DNA of 64,000 nt. Origin: an uncultured cyanobacterium. GTDB lineage: Bacteria > Cyanobacteriota > Cyanobacteriia > PCC-6307 > Cyanobiaceae. Each line of letters starts with the position of its first letter. The stretch's first letter is position 1. The position numbers and the translations under genes were made by a program. The DNA is taken from positions 1 through 64,000 of the forward strand of contig CAIJRN010000064.1 of the NCBI GenBank assembly GCA_903823115.1. The letters are read 5' to 3'. Shown piece by piece: positions 8,892 through 17,708 of the stretch. Under the pieces are notes generated by a model that was not told the origin of the DNA, searched no databases, and saw nothing but the letters and a program-made list of their open reading frames with translations.

Positions 8892-9455
8892 CTATAGTCC
8901 CAGCGCTTCACGCCAAACCTTTTCGTGGATCGCAACTCCGCCAATTCGAGCTGCTGGGTGCGGCAAAGCCACACATTTAACGCCAATCTCAGTGAGCGCC
9001 TTAAATGGAACCTTTCCCAGTGCAAGGATGCAAGACGGGCAGGCCATCTCCAATTCGAGTTTTGTGTACTCTGAGCCAGCGCGAATGACGTCTGGCCATG
9101 GTATGCGCGACGATATACCTCCTGGCTTAATAAAAGGGAAGATATTTGTAGCATAAATGTCGGCAAAAGAGGTTTTGAGGACACTGCTCAGCAATATATC
9201 CAGACGTTTATTTGTCCTTAGCCCAAGAGTCCTGCCATATAGTTGCACTTCGGGATTCACTCCTTCCAGCAATTTCTCTTCACTTGACCAGTCCTGAAGC
9301 ACAATGGCCACGCCGCCTAGTGTATGTGCACCTTTTGTATACGGACTAACCCAGTCACGAAAATCATAGCCAAAATCTTCGGGTTGCTTGTACCCAGGCC
9401 AGCGGCTTGTGGATCTATTCCTAGCAAGGGCTATATATGATTCAGAAATCATCAT
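8892..9455 (-). CDS. Uracil-DNA-glycosylase-superfamily-like protein
   Basis: The pattern fits the UDG fold. A strand ending in VAIVLQDWSSEEKLL stands in the position of motif 1. IYATNIFPFIKPGG follows as the conserved middle segment, then a Cys-containing strand CILALGKVPFKAL, and LPHPAARIGG supplies the HP loop (motif 2). Family members excise damaged or unusual bases from DNA; the sequence here diverges from classical UDGs, so the substrate is open. The ATG at 9455 is preferred, with a second ATG next to it at 9452 and a longer start at 9500 possible. It lies 56 bases downstream of the EVE-like gene on the same strand, consistent with co-transcription. AT-richer than the flanking chromosome. 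Confidence 0.6.
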   Translation of the reverse strand: MMISESYIALARNRSTSRWPGYKQPEDFGYDFRDWVSPYTKGAHTLGGVAIVLQDWSSEEKLLEGVNPEVQLYGRTLGLRTNKRLDILLSSVLKTSFADIYATNIFPFIKPGGISSRIPWPDVIRAGSEYTKLELEMACPSCILALGKVPFKALTEIGVKCVALPHPAARIGGVAIHEKVWREALGL

Positions 9456-9511
9456 GACTAGAAGATTGAGATTGAATCGAGAAGGCAAGGAATGAGGCAA
9501 TAAGAATTGAG

Positions 9512-11965
9512 TTAAGGACTAAGCCTGGTCAATATTTCACCATGCTCTTCTGTAGACCAATGCTCGCCAAAGTAATCTTGCCATTCATCATCAGATCCAT
9601 CTGCACTCGCACCTGCACCCGCAAGAACGCGCTCAATATTGCCTTTAACATGATAGTCACAGAATTCACTAGAAAGAATAACGTTAATTAAAGACGGCTT
9701 CCAAAGCTGCTGATGAGATTGCCAGTCTTCTAGCATTTGGCAGAGAATTTTGCTTGAGGGCATCGCTGCCATTTCAACATCTGCGTAAGGGCCGTCGAAG
9801 TAGCCAGTTCCGCTATAGTCAGCGAATTCACCGAGGAATCTTTCTTGCAAATCTGTAAGAGGATTAATTCGACCAAAGCCTCCGTGAAGGATTTGACTAT
9901 GTAAGGCCCTTTCGTACGCATAAGCAAGCGGCAAAAGACCAATCAAGGGGATTTCATCTACAAAGATATCCGTGAAACCCTCCTCATCACAAAGATCGAT
10001 TTTTTCATTTAGCAATGAACTGTTTGTAAGTACGGCTTTCTCCCAAAGAGCCGAGTATGGCGACGAAAGCAGCAAGTCATCTGAAATATCTCGCGAAAAG
10101 AGTGTTGCACTCGATTCTCCTGAGTTCTCGCAGGCTGTTCCAGCAATGTGGATACTGAAAGCCTTGAAGAAATGCAAGAACTCTTCCTCTGATTCCCAAT
10201 TCCCAGTGACCAACATCTCAAGGTGCTCGTCAATTGGTTCGTACTCCTCGAGAGACTCTGTAATCTTGCCTTCCAGCCAATCCATAGCTTCAACAGCATT
10301 CAGGGAACAAGGAAGACGCTCGAGCGCAGCTTGATTCATAACAGTTTGCTCATTGTCGTCACTTGCGGGAGATACGCCGTTCATAGAATTAGAGAGGAGA
10401 GAATGATTGGCAAACGTAATGGTGTGTCGCTGATTTCTCAAGGATGCGCACACTAGCGCAGTTGTGAATAGTCCTGTGTTGGCTTCCCATGCCGCATTCT
10501 CTCGAGCGACTGCTACCTGCCAATCAACCCCTATGAGATACTCTCCATTCTCTTTGTTGAAGCGTTTAATAGAGCGAATCGTATCGTTAATGAGCGACAG
10601 CTCTTTGATCGGGGTGCCATTGACTATGAACTTCGTGGCAGGGGTCGCTGTACTGGTTACCTTGCCGATACCGACATATCCGTAGCCCTTGAGATAGGCG
10701 ATGACGGTGTCACCTATCTTGATTTTCTCGAGCTGCTTGCTCCATTTGCGTCCACCCCCTGCTGCAAGAAAACCGAACTGGCGGCAGTCGTCCCAGTTGC
10801 GAGAAGGGCCTTCGCCGACATTGACATAAAAGATGCGTTCGCCATCCTGAGTTTGTTGATCTTCTGAATCACTCTCTACAAGTGGTTCGGCCTGCTGTAC
10901 TTCCAGTTGACCATCCTCAGAGGCAATGGTCTCGGCTGATGGCAAACCGAGTTCACGCATGCTCAGATCTTCCTTGCAGCCCGAGCGATTGACAACCTCT
11001 TGCCATTCCGCTGACAACTCCCTGGCGTTTTCGACAGCGCTATATCCTTCGCTATTGTCGACGGGACAATACTCATCGATGGCAGAAGCCAAGGCTGCCT
11101 GCACATCACCATCTTGATAATCATCGGCTTCAACGATTGTCTTGATCAGATCGGTTGTGGTCGCCATCGCCATCCCCAGCGCTTCCTCAACCAGATCCTT
11201 CAATTGCTGTATGCCTTCCTGATCCTCTGCCTGCATGCTCTCCTGGAAGCGAACACAACGTCGCGCAGAAAACTCCTTCACCACCGCAGCAGCAAAGTCA
11301 AAGCCATGCTCCTGCACCCACGCTACAGCAGCGTCTCCAGCTTCCACCCCTTCAAGAGAGCCGATTGACTGGGAGAAGATTCTCAGCCCATTGAACGCAT
11401 ATTTGATCGCGTAGCTATGCAGACCGGTGTAAAGAGGCTGAGCCTCAATCGTGATACCAGCGTGGTACATCGCAGCAGAGAGAGCAGCGAGATAGTCAAG
11501 ATCCCTGCGAAGCTTAGATGCAAATGGGGATTGATAGGCCTCTGTAGCCTCCTCGTTGATAGCTTCAAGGAGCAGATCAAACGGCCGAAGCCCTGAGGTG
11601 CTCGACTCTATGGTGTCAACTTCTTCTGCATCGCTATCTACTTCAATGCCAAGGAAAAGGAGAAGTGACTTCTTGTCAAGAAACTCACCAGTCGATTTAT
11701 AGCCAACCTTGTTCGTGGCCTGATTGATCTCAAAATTGAAGACCTCACCATCTGACTTGTCTACGAACTGACCGGCAAACACAAGCTCTCCTATTTGGAC
11801 CGACTCGTAAATCTGGCCTACGTCCACCCTGTACAAAATGGCATTATCGCCAAAGGCATTAGTGACCCCTGAAAAGACTTCCCCCAGAAGCTGCAGTAGT
11901 TCAGTGGACAAGGCTTCCTGTTCGCTCTTTCCTTCGGGGATGTTATAGCAAAATGGGCGGGTCAT
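9512..11965 (-). CDS. Large EVE-like (PUA/YTH-fold) protein with N-terminal unnamed domain
   Basis: The protein has 817 residues. Residues 1-95 are the unnamed alpha-beta domain shared with both repeats of the 6965-8341 protein (YNIPEGKS start, YRVDVGQIYES, GQFVDKSDGE). Residues about 120-370 are helical and acidic. Residues about 377-520 resemble an EVE domain: WDDCRQFGFLAAGGG, then GDTVIAYLKGYGYVGIG and a later VDWQVAV strand. EVE domains are known readers of modified DNA bases and recur in restriction and toxin systems. The C-terminal 290 residues are unassigned, with many Glu and aromatic residues. The UDG-like gene follows directly, suggesting a sensor-plus-enzyme pair, which is inference. 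Confidence 0.65.
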   Translation of the reverse strand: MTRPFCYNIPEGKSEQEALSTELLQLLGEVFSGVTNAFGDNAILYRVDVGQIYESVQIGELVFAGQFVDKSDGEVFNFEINQATNKVGYKSTGEFLDKKSLLLFLGIEVDSDAEEVDTIESSTSGLRPFDLLLEAINEEATEAYQSPFASKLRRDLDYLAALSAAMYHAGITIEAQPLYTGLHSYAIKYAFNGLRIFSQSIGSLEGVEAGDAAVAWVQEHGFDFAAAVVKEFSARRCVRFQESMQAEDQEGIQQLKDLVEEALGMAMATTTDLIKTIVEADDYQDGDVQAALASAIDEYCPVDNSEGYSAVENARELSAEWQEVVNRSGCKEDLSMRELGLPSAETIASEDGQLEVQQAEPLVESDSEDQQTQDGERIFYVNVGEGPSRNWDDCRQFGFLAAGGGRKWSKQLEKIKIGDTVIAYLKGYGYVGIGKVTSTATPATKFIVNGTPIKELSLINDTIRSIKRFNKENGEYLIGVDWQVAVARENAAWEANTGLFTTALVCASLRNQRHTITFANHSLLSNSMNGVSPASDDNEQTVMNQAALERLPCSLNAVEAMDWLEGKITESLEEYEPIDEHLEMLVTGNWESEEEFLHFFKAFSIHIAGTACENSGESSATLFSRDISDDLLLSSPYSALWEKAVLTNSSLLNEKIDLCDEEGFTDIFVDEIPLIGLLPLAYAYERALHSQILHGGFGRINPLTDLQERFLGEFADYSGTGYFDGPYADVEMAAMPSSKILCQMLEDWQSHQQLWKPSLINVILSSEFCDYHVKGNIERVLAGAGASADGSDDEWQDYFGEHWSTEEHGEILTRLSP

Positions 11966-12079
11966 GCGTACTTGGGTGGATCGAGGTTGATTGTGAGTAA
12001 ACGGTATCGAATGAGTTAGGGAATACCAGCCATCAGGCTATGTGCCCTGATGCCCGGCGTCAACCAGGATGAGCCATTT

Positions 12080-12457
12080 TCAGCGTTCTTCCTGGCATAG
12101 GACTGTCTCCCATGTGCCAGCATTGCGTTGCCCCTCACCGTTAAGTCGAGGCACAACCAGCATGACTGTGCCTGGGCGGTTGGGGGATCTTCCGCAATCC
12201 GTCCGCTTTTGCCAGAGATTTTGCTTGACCTTGAGGATCTCGCAAACGTCCTCGCAGCTCCAGACCCTAATTTTGTGAGCCGCATCGATGGGATGGATGC
12301 AGAGAATCTCGTTGATGGTCAGCGCTTGCAAAACGGGAGACAATGCTTCATCGAACAACAGAAAATGGAAAGGGCTCCTAATAGCCAGTTCCCGCGCTTG
12401 CTTAAAGAAGTCAATATAAGCGAGTCGGTCGTTACGAGTGATGGATGAGTGCTCCAT
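12080..12457 (-). CDS. Hypothetical protein, paralogue of the 16357-16758 product
   Basis: This 125-residue protein of unknown function starts 3 bases after the stop of the phosphatase gene and is probably translated from the same mRNA. It aligns by eye with the product at 16357-16758. Both have a Pro-Phe/Tyr then LLFD or LVWD strand, then SPVLQAL / TPVIEAV, then a conserved VCEILKVKQNLWQK / FVEILKEKRDLYRK helix and a PGTVMLVV / CGTVVLVI strand. Having two copies 4 kb apart argues that the family is real. No catalytic motif is visible. Confidence 0.55.
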   Translation of the reverse strand: MEHSSITRNDRLAYIDFFKQARELAIRSPFHFLLFDEALSPVLQALTINEILCIHPIDAAHKIRVWSCEDVCEILKVKQNLWQKRTDCGRSPNRPGTVMLVVPRLNGEGQRNAGTWETVLCQEER

Positions 12458-12460
12458 GAT

Positions 12461-13429
12461 TCATGCTGTTTGGCATTGATGGGGAATAGACGGGCCCGAA
12501 CCGGTATCCAATGAAAGACTGGACAGCACCCCGGAACTGAACGCCCCGGTGTCGAGATTGATCCGGTGCGGCCGGCGATCGATCTTGTGGTCTTTGGTGA
12601 TCGAGTGGCCGTGCACCACGGTGTAGGGCAGGCCGTGGGGGCGGTTCAGGAACGGCTGCCGAATCCAGATCAGGTCGTCATCCTTCTGTTGCTCCAGTGG
12701 CACGCCCGGGCGAACGCCGGCGTGCACGAACAGGTAGCTGCCGCGGATGACGGTGCGGGGCAGGGCTTCGAACCAGGATCGATGCTCTCGGTAGAAGGGC
12801 AGCAGGGCCGGGTCGCCACCATTCCATTCCCAGATGTCGGTGGCGGCGTCGGCTTCGTCCTCCTCCAGCGCATCGATCAGCATCTGTTCGTGGTTACCGC
12901 GCAGTACCGTCACCCCCGCCAGCCCCCAGAGCTCGGGATTGCGCTGCAGCGCCCAGATCCTTTCCAGTACGCGACGATCACCGTCAGGTTCCGGCGAGCG
13001 GTCGATCAGATCGCCCAGCAGGATCAGCTCGACGCCGGTGTCGTAGTGCCGTTCCAGTTCGCTCTCCAGCAGGGAGGCGCAACCGTGAACGTCGCCAATG
13101 GCGACCACTTGGCCGGTGGCGACCACTTGGGCCGTGCCGCTGCCGCTGGCACCCCCTTGGGCCGCGCAGCCGCTAGGCACAGGGGATGGAGCGGCGTTGG
13201 TCTGCGGCTGAACAGGCTTGGCAAGCTGGCTGCTGGCAACCGCGGAGCGACGGCGACCGTTGCCGGTGTTGACCGGGGGCCTGGGCGGTGCCGGGCGGCT
13301 TGCCGTGTCGACGGCCTTGGCGGCGCTGTCGGCTTTGGCAGTGCTGCCGGCCTTGGCCGAGGCGACGGGGGCGGGGGCGGGGGCGGCAGTGGGCCGGGAG
13401 CGACGGGGGCGGGTGTTGCGGGTGGTCAT
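12461..13429 (-). CDS. PPP-family (calcineurin-like) metallophosphoesterase
   Basis: All PPP-type metal and phosphate motifs are present in order: VAIGDVHGC (GDxHG), LLGDLIDRSP (GDxxDR), VLRGNHEQM (GNHE), VHAG, and VHGHS near the end. The enzyme is probably a protein Ser/Thr phosphatase or a small phosphatase acting on phosphorylated substrates in the cytosol. The first roughly 110 residues are a low-complexity Ala/Pro/Lys tail without signal-peptide features. The ATG at 13429 is used since the frame further upstream adds only a few residues. It is the first gene of a two-gene unit with 12080-12457. Confidence 0.88.
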   Translation of the reverse strand: MTTRNTRPRRSRPTAAPAPAPVASAKAGSTAKADSAAKAVDTASRPAPPRPPVNTGNGRRRSAVASSQLAKPVQPQTNAAPSPVPSGCAAQGGASGSGTAQVVATGQVVAIGDVHGCASLLESELERHYDTGVELILLGDLIDRSPEPDGDRRVLERIWALQRNPELWGLAGVTVLRGNHEQMLIDALEEDEADAATDIWEWNGGDPALLPFYREHRSWFEALPRTVIRGSYLFVHAGVRPGVPLEQQKDDDLIWIRQPFLNRPHGLPYTVVHGHSITKDHKIDRRPHRINLDTGAFSSGVLSSLSLDTGSGPSIPHQCQTA

Positions 13430-13603
13430 ATCGATTGCGGTGCTTGGGTTATGGAAGGGAGGCCGTGGCAATCGGGGCTCAAGTGCAGGTGCCAGTTGGA
13501 CGGCTTTGCCTGGTGGTCATGCGGTGCAGCTCTGGAAGACACCGATGGCCATGGGCCCGATCAGACAGGCCTGGAACCGATGCAGCCCTGGCGCCGCCAT
13601 GGC

Positions 13604-14893
13604 TCAGGTCTGCCCGTTGTCGTTCTGCTCCCAGACGCTGGTGTTGGAGCGCCGCGACTCGCGGCTGAGGCGCTTGCGGCTCAGGTTGCGGTCCTGGCGC
13701 AACAGGGCCTTCTTCTCGGCCAGCAGCTTCAGCTCCATGCTGGTGAGCTCGGAGCTGGCCAGGCACGAGAGCAGGGCACTGGCGCTGTCCAGGCTGGATT
13801 CGGCCGCCTCGATGTCGCCGAAGTCGAGTTGCTCGATGGCGATCCGTCGGGCCCGGTTGGCCTCCAGGACCGCCAGCTGTTCGGCCACGGCCGTGTCGGT
13901 GTCGAGTTCCGCCAGATCAGCGGCGGCCATCAGCGGCAGGGTCAGGTGCTCGATCAGGCTCTGGCGCTCGGCGCTGCCAGGCGCATCCCAGGCCAGGCGA
14001 ACGCTGCAGATCTCCTGGTTGGCCGTCCAGGCGGGCAGCTGCAGCCGCACGCCCACGTTCAGCTCCTGGCCGGCGCGCAGGTTGGGCAGGCGGAAGTTGC
14101 CCAGGTCGGTGGTCTCGAGGTCGTTGAGCACATCCACCAGCTCGACGCCGTGCTTGGCGCGGATGCCGAGGCTCACCCGTCGGCCAAGGGTGGTCGCCAG
14201 CCCCTGCAGCTCGGAGGCGTAGAGATCGGCCAACTGGCCGGGGCTCTCGATGAAGGCCAAGGTGCCGTCACCGGAGGAGGCCATCGCCCCCATCAGATCC
14301 TCGTCAAAGCCATCTCCCAGGCCAAAGGCGCTGGTGCTGATCCCTTTGGCCGTCAGGCCCGCCACCTTGGCGGCGATCTCGGCGCTGTTGGTCAGCCCTT
14401 CGTTGGCCTGGCCGTCGGAGAGGAGCAGCACCCGGTTGAGAGCTGCCGGCTGCAGATGCTCGGCCACCTGCATCGCTCCCGCCAGCCAGCCATCGAACAG
14501 GGCGGTGCATCCGCCGCTGTCGATCGTGTTGATGGCGGCAAGGAACGGCTGGGGGTCGCTGACCGGGGTGGAGGGCATCACCACCGACACTTCGCCGTCA
14601 AAGGTGACGATGGCGAGTCGGTCGCGGGCGGTGAGTTCACCAGCCAGGAAGCGGGCCGCCTTGCGGGCGTAGCTGAGCTTGCGGCCGGACATCGAGCCGG
14701 AGCGGTCAATCACCAGGGCGAGGTTGAGCGGCGGCCGAGGCCGGGCCTGCAGTTCAGGCGGCAGCTCGGGGCTGGCGACGGTGACGAGCAGCTCCAGGGC
14801 GGAGGGCTGATCGCCGGCCACGGCGGGCCGCAGGGGCCGGAAGCGGATCACGGGCTGGCCGGTGGGTTGGGGCAGGTCGAAGGGGAGGGTCAT
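13604..14893 (-). CDS. VWA-domain protein (cytosolic, metal-binding MIDAS)
   Basis: This 429-residue protein has a von Willebrand factor A domain at about residues 55-225. The MIDAS is intact, with DRSGSMS (D63, S65, S67), a threonine in GGCTALFDG and the aspartate in LLSDGQANEG. A beta-rich region with a paired FRLPNLRAGQELNVG segment follows, then a Lys/Arg/Glu-rich helical tail. There is no signal peptide or membrane segment, so it probably acts in the cytosol in a protein complex. The ATG at 14893 is chosen; the frame upstream is not protein-like. It lies downstream of the MerR regulator gene with 223 bases between them. Confidence 0.85.
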   Translation of the reverse strand: MTLPFDLPQPTGQPVIRFRPLRPAVAGDQPSALELLVTVASPELPPELQARPRPPLNLALVIDRSGSMSGRKLSYARKAARFLAGELTARDRLAIVTFDGEVSVVMPSTPVSDPQPFLAAINTIDSGGCTALFDGWLAGAMQVAEHLQPAALNRVLLLSDGQANEGLTNSAEIAAKVAGLTAKGISTSAFGLGDGFDEDLMGAMASSGDGTLAFIESPGQLADLYASELQGLATTLGRRVSLGIRAKHGVELVDVLNDLETTDLGNFRLPNLRAGQELNVGVRLQLPAWTANQEICSVRLAWDAPGSAERQSLIEHLTLPLMAAADLAELDTDTAVAEQLAVLEANRARRIAIEQLDFGDIEAAESSLDSASALLSCLASSELTSMELKLLAEKKALLRQDRNLSRKRLSRESRRSNTSVWEQNDNGQT

Positions 14894-15116
14894 GGCAAAG
14901 ACGGGCGGTGGAGTGGGGTGGGTGTTGTGCGCGGCAGATCCAGGGGGCGCCGCTGGGGTGAACAGACACGCGCGCTCCCTGCGGCTGACGACAAGGCGCC
15001 AGAAGGGGTTCGCGGCCGCTGGGACGGGGTGGAAGTAGAAGTCCGCCGGACGCGCGCCTTCCATCACCCCGACCGGATCAGGGTCTTGGGATCAGCTGGC
15101 GTCGGCCCTCAGAGGA

Positions 15117-15941
15117 TCAGGGGGGACTGTCCTCGAGCTGCTCGATCAAGCGGGCGACCAGCCGGTTCAGCCAGGCCATGCGGCGCGAACCGGGCGGCGG
15201 CACCGAGACGGCCTCACTGATCTGCAGCTCCACCCCGGGCGCCAGGGTGAAGCGATGCCAGCGGCTGGCGGCCTCGCGGCTGCCACCCGAGCGAGAAGGA
15301 GAACGGGACGAGGGGGAGCGTGCTCCTGGGGAGCGGGAGGGAGTGCGGCTGGACAGGGGGGAGCCGAGCATGGACATCAAGGAGGCAGTCCGCTCAGCTG
15401 AGTCGTCGTCACTGGCGCCGGCATCAGGGGATGACAGCCCAGTTGCTCCAGCAGCAGGGCTCGCAGCCACCGTTGGCTGGAGACTGCGCAGGTAGTCGAG
15501 CGCCTGATCTCGCTCGCTGACACCGGACTCCGGAGAACCAGGGTCCGACGGGGCGTTGCCGGCCCAGGCACCAGAGGCCACAGCGGGGATTGGGCCCTCA
15601 CCTTCCAGCTGGCTGAGCCGCTGCTCCAGGGCCTGGTCGTCCAGGCCGAGGAGCGGGGCGATGGCCGCCAGGCTCAGACCGCGCCGGGCCAGGGAGCGGA
15701 TCAGCAGGAGCTGCAGCAGATGGCGACGGCCATAGACAGCGCTGCGGCCTTCACGGCCGGGCCGATCGAGCAGGCCCTGGGTGGCATAGAGCCGCACAGT
15801 GCGCGGCGAGATCTCCTCCCCCAGATGCTCCCCGGCCGCCGCCAGCAGCTCCTCGAGGCCATAGACCTCAGGGACAGAGCCCTCACCGGAGTCGGCCAGG
15901 GCAGCGGGCAGGGAGGGAGACGAAGGGGCGGAACGATCCAT
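15117..15941 (-). CDS. MerR-family transcriptional regulator
   Basis: The N-terminal winged helix-turn-helix spans residues about 25-95. It contains ISPRTVRLYATQGLLD, the typical MerR recognition helix and turn, followed by GRSAVYGRRHLLQLLLIRSLARRGLSLAAI. A short coiled segment and a Ser/Ala/Pro-rich linker follow, and the C-terminal about 70 residues are beta-rich with a conserved WHRFTLAPGVELQI segment. It lacks an obvious metal-binding Cys set, so it is not a metal sensor of the classical sort. It lies next to a VWA protein gene and has its own MerR-type promoter just upstream (15948-15977). Confidence 0.85.
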   Translation of the reverse strand: MDRSAPSSPSLPAALADSGEGSVPEVYGLEELLAAAGEHLGEEISPRTVRLYATQGLLDRPGREGRSAVYGRRHLLQLLLIRSLARRGLSLAAIAPLLGLDDQALEQRLSQLEGEGPIPAVASGAWAGNAPSDPGSPESGVSERDQALDYLRSLQPTVAASPAAGATGLSSPDAGASDDDSAERTASLMSMLGSPLSSRTPSRSPGARSPSSRSPSRSGGSREAASRWHRFTLAPGVELQISEAVSVPPPGSRRMAWLNRLVARLIEQLEDSPP

Positions 15942-15947
15942 GGCTTC

Positions 15948-15977
15948 AGTATTGCACGGTTGCAGTGCAAGCGTCAA
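15948..15977 (-). promoter_or_regulatory. MerR-type promoter with dyad operator before the MerR gene
   Basis: On the minus strand a -35 box TTGACG is followed after an 18-base spacer by a -10 box AATACT. The spacer holds the inverted repeat TTGCAC-N7-GTGCAA (15952-15970), which overlaps the -10 box. A dyad in an overlong spacer is the signature of MerR-regulated promoters, so the adjacent MerR gene probably controls itself. The -10 box ends only 6 bases before the ATG at 15941, so the transcript would be leaderless or nearly so. Confidence 0.6.
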
Positions 15978-16356
15978 GGGAATGGGTGCGAAGCTGTTCT
16001 GGTCTGGCTGGCTGATTTGCGCTCGAGCGGCTTCTCCGCTGCCCCTCCATTCATGATGCGGGCTCCGCGCTCCTGGCGGTGCCACTCTCATGCGAATGAC
16101 GACTGCTGCCTGGCAGATTTCGCCACTTCGGCGCCTACCGATGCGCCCATCACCTTTCGCCTTCCCGTCCCATAAGCAAGCCCTTCACGCCACCCACAGC
16201 CGAGCAGGTCGACAGGCTTCTGCCTTCCTACCGGTGTTTCAGCAACGGGATGTCGTCCCCGCCTGTGACCGGCAAGTGCCACATCCCCCGGGTGCTGCAG
16301 CGCCTTGAGGCGACGCACCAATCTGATGACATCAGCACCGAGTCCCTGAGAGCCGG
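15978..16356. other. Gene-free stretch
   Basis: About 380 bases between the MerR promoter and the next gene on the same strand. A short minus-strand frame (16088-16321) exists but has the composition of a chance frame. No hairpin, repeat or RNA gene was recognised. Confidence 0.4.
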
Positions 16357-16758
16357 TTACTGCCCCGGTTCAATCAAAGCCCTGAGGCTGAGCCAGCGGT
16401 GCGGCTGGCGAGGCTGATCGTTGATGACCAGCACCACCGTGCCGCAGACGGGCGTGATCTCCGGGTCATCATCGGAGATGTCATGGGAGGCTTTGCTCTT
16501 GCGGTAAAGGTCCCGTTTTTCCTTGAGTATCTCCACGAAATCGCTTGGTACCCACTGGCTGCGGCGTCCACCACAGGGGTAACGCCCCAGCAGCTCCAGA
16601 ATTTCCACCGCTTCGATCACGGGAGTTCGAGAGCGATCCCAGACGAGAATGGAATAGGGGTCAATATGGTTGTCGTCTCGCACCCTCTTGAAGGGGCCAT
16701 CGACGAGAGCCAGCAGCAGCTCATTCTCATGACTGTACGGATCAGTATTCACGGTCAT
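16357..16758 (-). CDS. Hypothetical protein, paralogue of the 12080-12457 product
   Basis: This 133-residue protein shares with its paralogue the strand-helix-strand core described there (ILVWD, then TPVIEAVEILELLG, then FVEILKEKRDLYRK, then CGTVVLVI). The ATG at 16758 is preferred over the frame's beginning at 16836 because the intervening residues are basic and do not match the paralogue. It belongs to a run of minus-strand unknowns that starts with the HIRAN protein at 19328, possibly one long unit. The function is unknown. Confidence 0.55.
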   Translation of the reverse strand: MTVNTDPYSHENELLLALVDGPFKRVRDDNHIDPYSILVWDRSRTPVIEAVEILELLGRYPCGGRRSQWVPSDFVEILKEKRDLYRKSKASHDISDDDPEITPVCGTVVLVINDQPRQPHRWLSLRALIEPGQ

Positions 16759-16866
16759 TCTCCTGGCAGGGCTGTGACAAGGTTCGAGATTGGATCTGAT
16801 TGAAAAAGCAGGTCGTCGAATGGAGGCGATCAACACAAACAGCCATTGCCAAACCTCATCCGTTGG

Positions 16867-17214
16867 TCAATCAAACAGACCGCTGCTGCGGTAGGGCCTC
16901 TGCTCCAGCCCCACCAGCCAGCTCTGGACGGGGATATCGGATTCGCCATCCTGATGGTCGCCGCCGCCAGCACCACCGCCGTAGGAAAAACGGCCGCCCT
17001 CATCGTCCTCAGCATGCAAGCCAGGTTCAGGATCAGGCACCAATGCCAGCTTGCTGGTGAGGTTCTCAAAGCCCACTTCGGAGAGGATTCGCTGGAGGCT
17101 CTCGATGTAGCCCTGGTCAAGCCGCACCCGCGTGGGCCAGCGCCGATAACGGGCCCGGAAACCCTCGACAACAAGGAGCAGGCGAACCAGATTGCGATCG
17201 TGTCCGTTGGCCAT
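16867..17214 (-). CDS. Hypothetical protein, 115 aa
   Basis: The N-terminal 60 residues form a compact alpha-beta unit with an RYRRWPTRVRL segment, and a Gly-rich acidic patch (FSYGGGAGGGD) follows before a short aromatic C-terminus. I do not recognise the family. It starts 66 bases after the stop of the 17281-17604 gene on the same strand, suggesting shared transcription. No catalytic residues can be proposed. Confidence 0.5.
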   Translation of the reverse strand: MANGHDRNLVRLLLVVEGFRARYRRWPTRVRLDQGYIESLQRILSEVGFENLTSKLALVPDPEPGLHAEDDEGGRFSYGGGAGGGDHQDGESDIPVQSWLVGLEQRPYRSSGLFD

Positions 17215-17280
17215 GGCAAAAAAGCGAACAGGGAATAACTGTAAAAGTGAAGATCAGTAAAAGCGAAGAACAGGGCCGAA

Positions 17281-17604
17281 TCAGCGATCCTGCTGGCGCT
17301 GGTAGCTCAACATCGCCGACCAGGCCGCCAGCGCAGCGTCATGGTAGGCGTGATCACGGATGGAGTTTTTGAAGTTGGGATAATCGATCCCTTCCACCTG
17401 TTGGTGCAGGACCTCGGCCACACGCTGACGCGGCAGCCAGGCCCGGAAGGCATAATCGGCACCGGCGACCCGGAAGGCCTCAGCCTCGGGGAACACCCGC
17501 TCAAGGTCACCAGAGCGGCGGGCGCGCACCAAGAGCCTCGGGCCGCTGGGGTCATCGCAGTCGGCGACGACGGAGAGAAAGGCATCGCTGAGGAAGATCC
17601 ACAT
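17281..17604 (-). CDS. Hypothetical protein, 107 aa
   Basis: It opens with MWIFLSDAFLSVVA and is followed by a strand-rich core (LLVRARRSGDLERVFPEA) and a helical C-terminus with many Ala and Tyr residues (HAYHDAALAAWSAML). The first 14 residues are hydrophobic but lack a positive charge, so a signal peptide is unlikely. It reads as a small globular protein of a family conserved in bacteria, with no function I can name. It lies between the HIRAN gene and the 16867-17214 gene on the same strand. Confidence 0.55.
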   Translation of the reverse strand: MWIFLSDAFLSVVADCDDPSGPRLLVRARRSGDLERVFPEAEAFRVAGADYAFRAWLPRQRVAEVLHQQVEGIDYPNFKNSIRDHAYHDAALAAWSAMLSYQRQQDR

Positions 17605-17708
17605 GGCGCTGGCTCCGAAAAGACGAATGGGTTGCTGAATCCAGTGTCTCGCGGATCACCCTCTGCGGAGCAACTGTCGTGCGAACAACGACTGCTCGGA
17701 CCGTCTTG

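Noticed and set aside
12566-15220. 884-residue open frame opposite the phosphatase and VWA genes
   Set aside because: Low-complexity Gly/Ala/Gln/His composition and no motif, while both minus-strand genes have complete active-site motifs.
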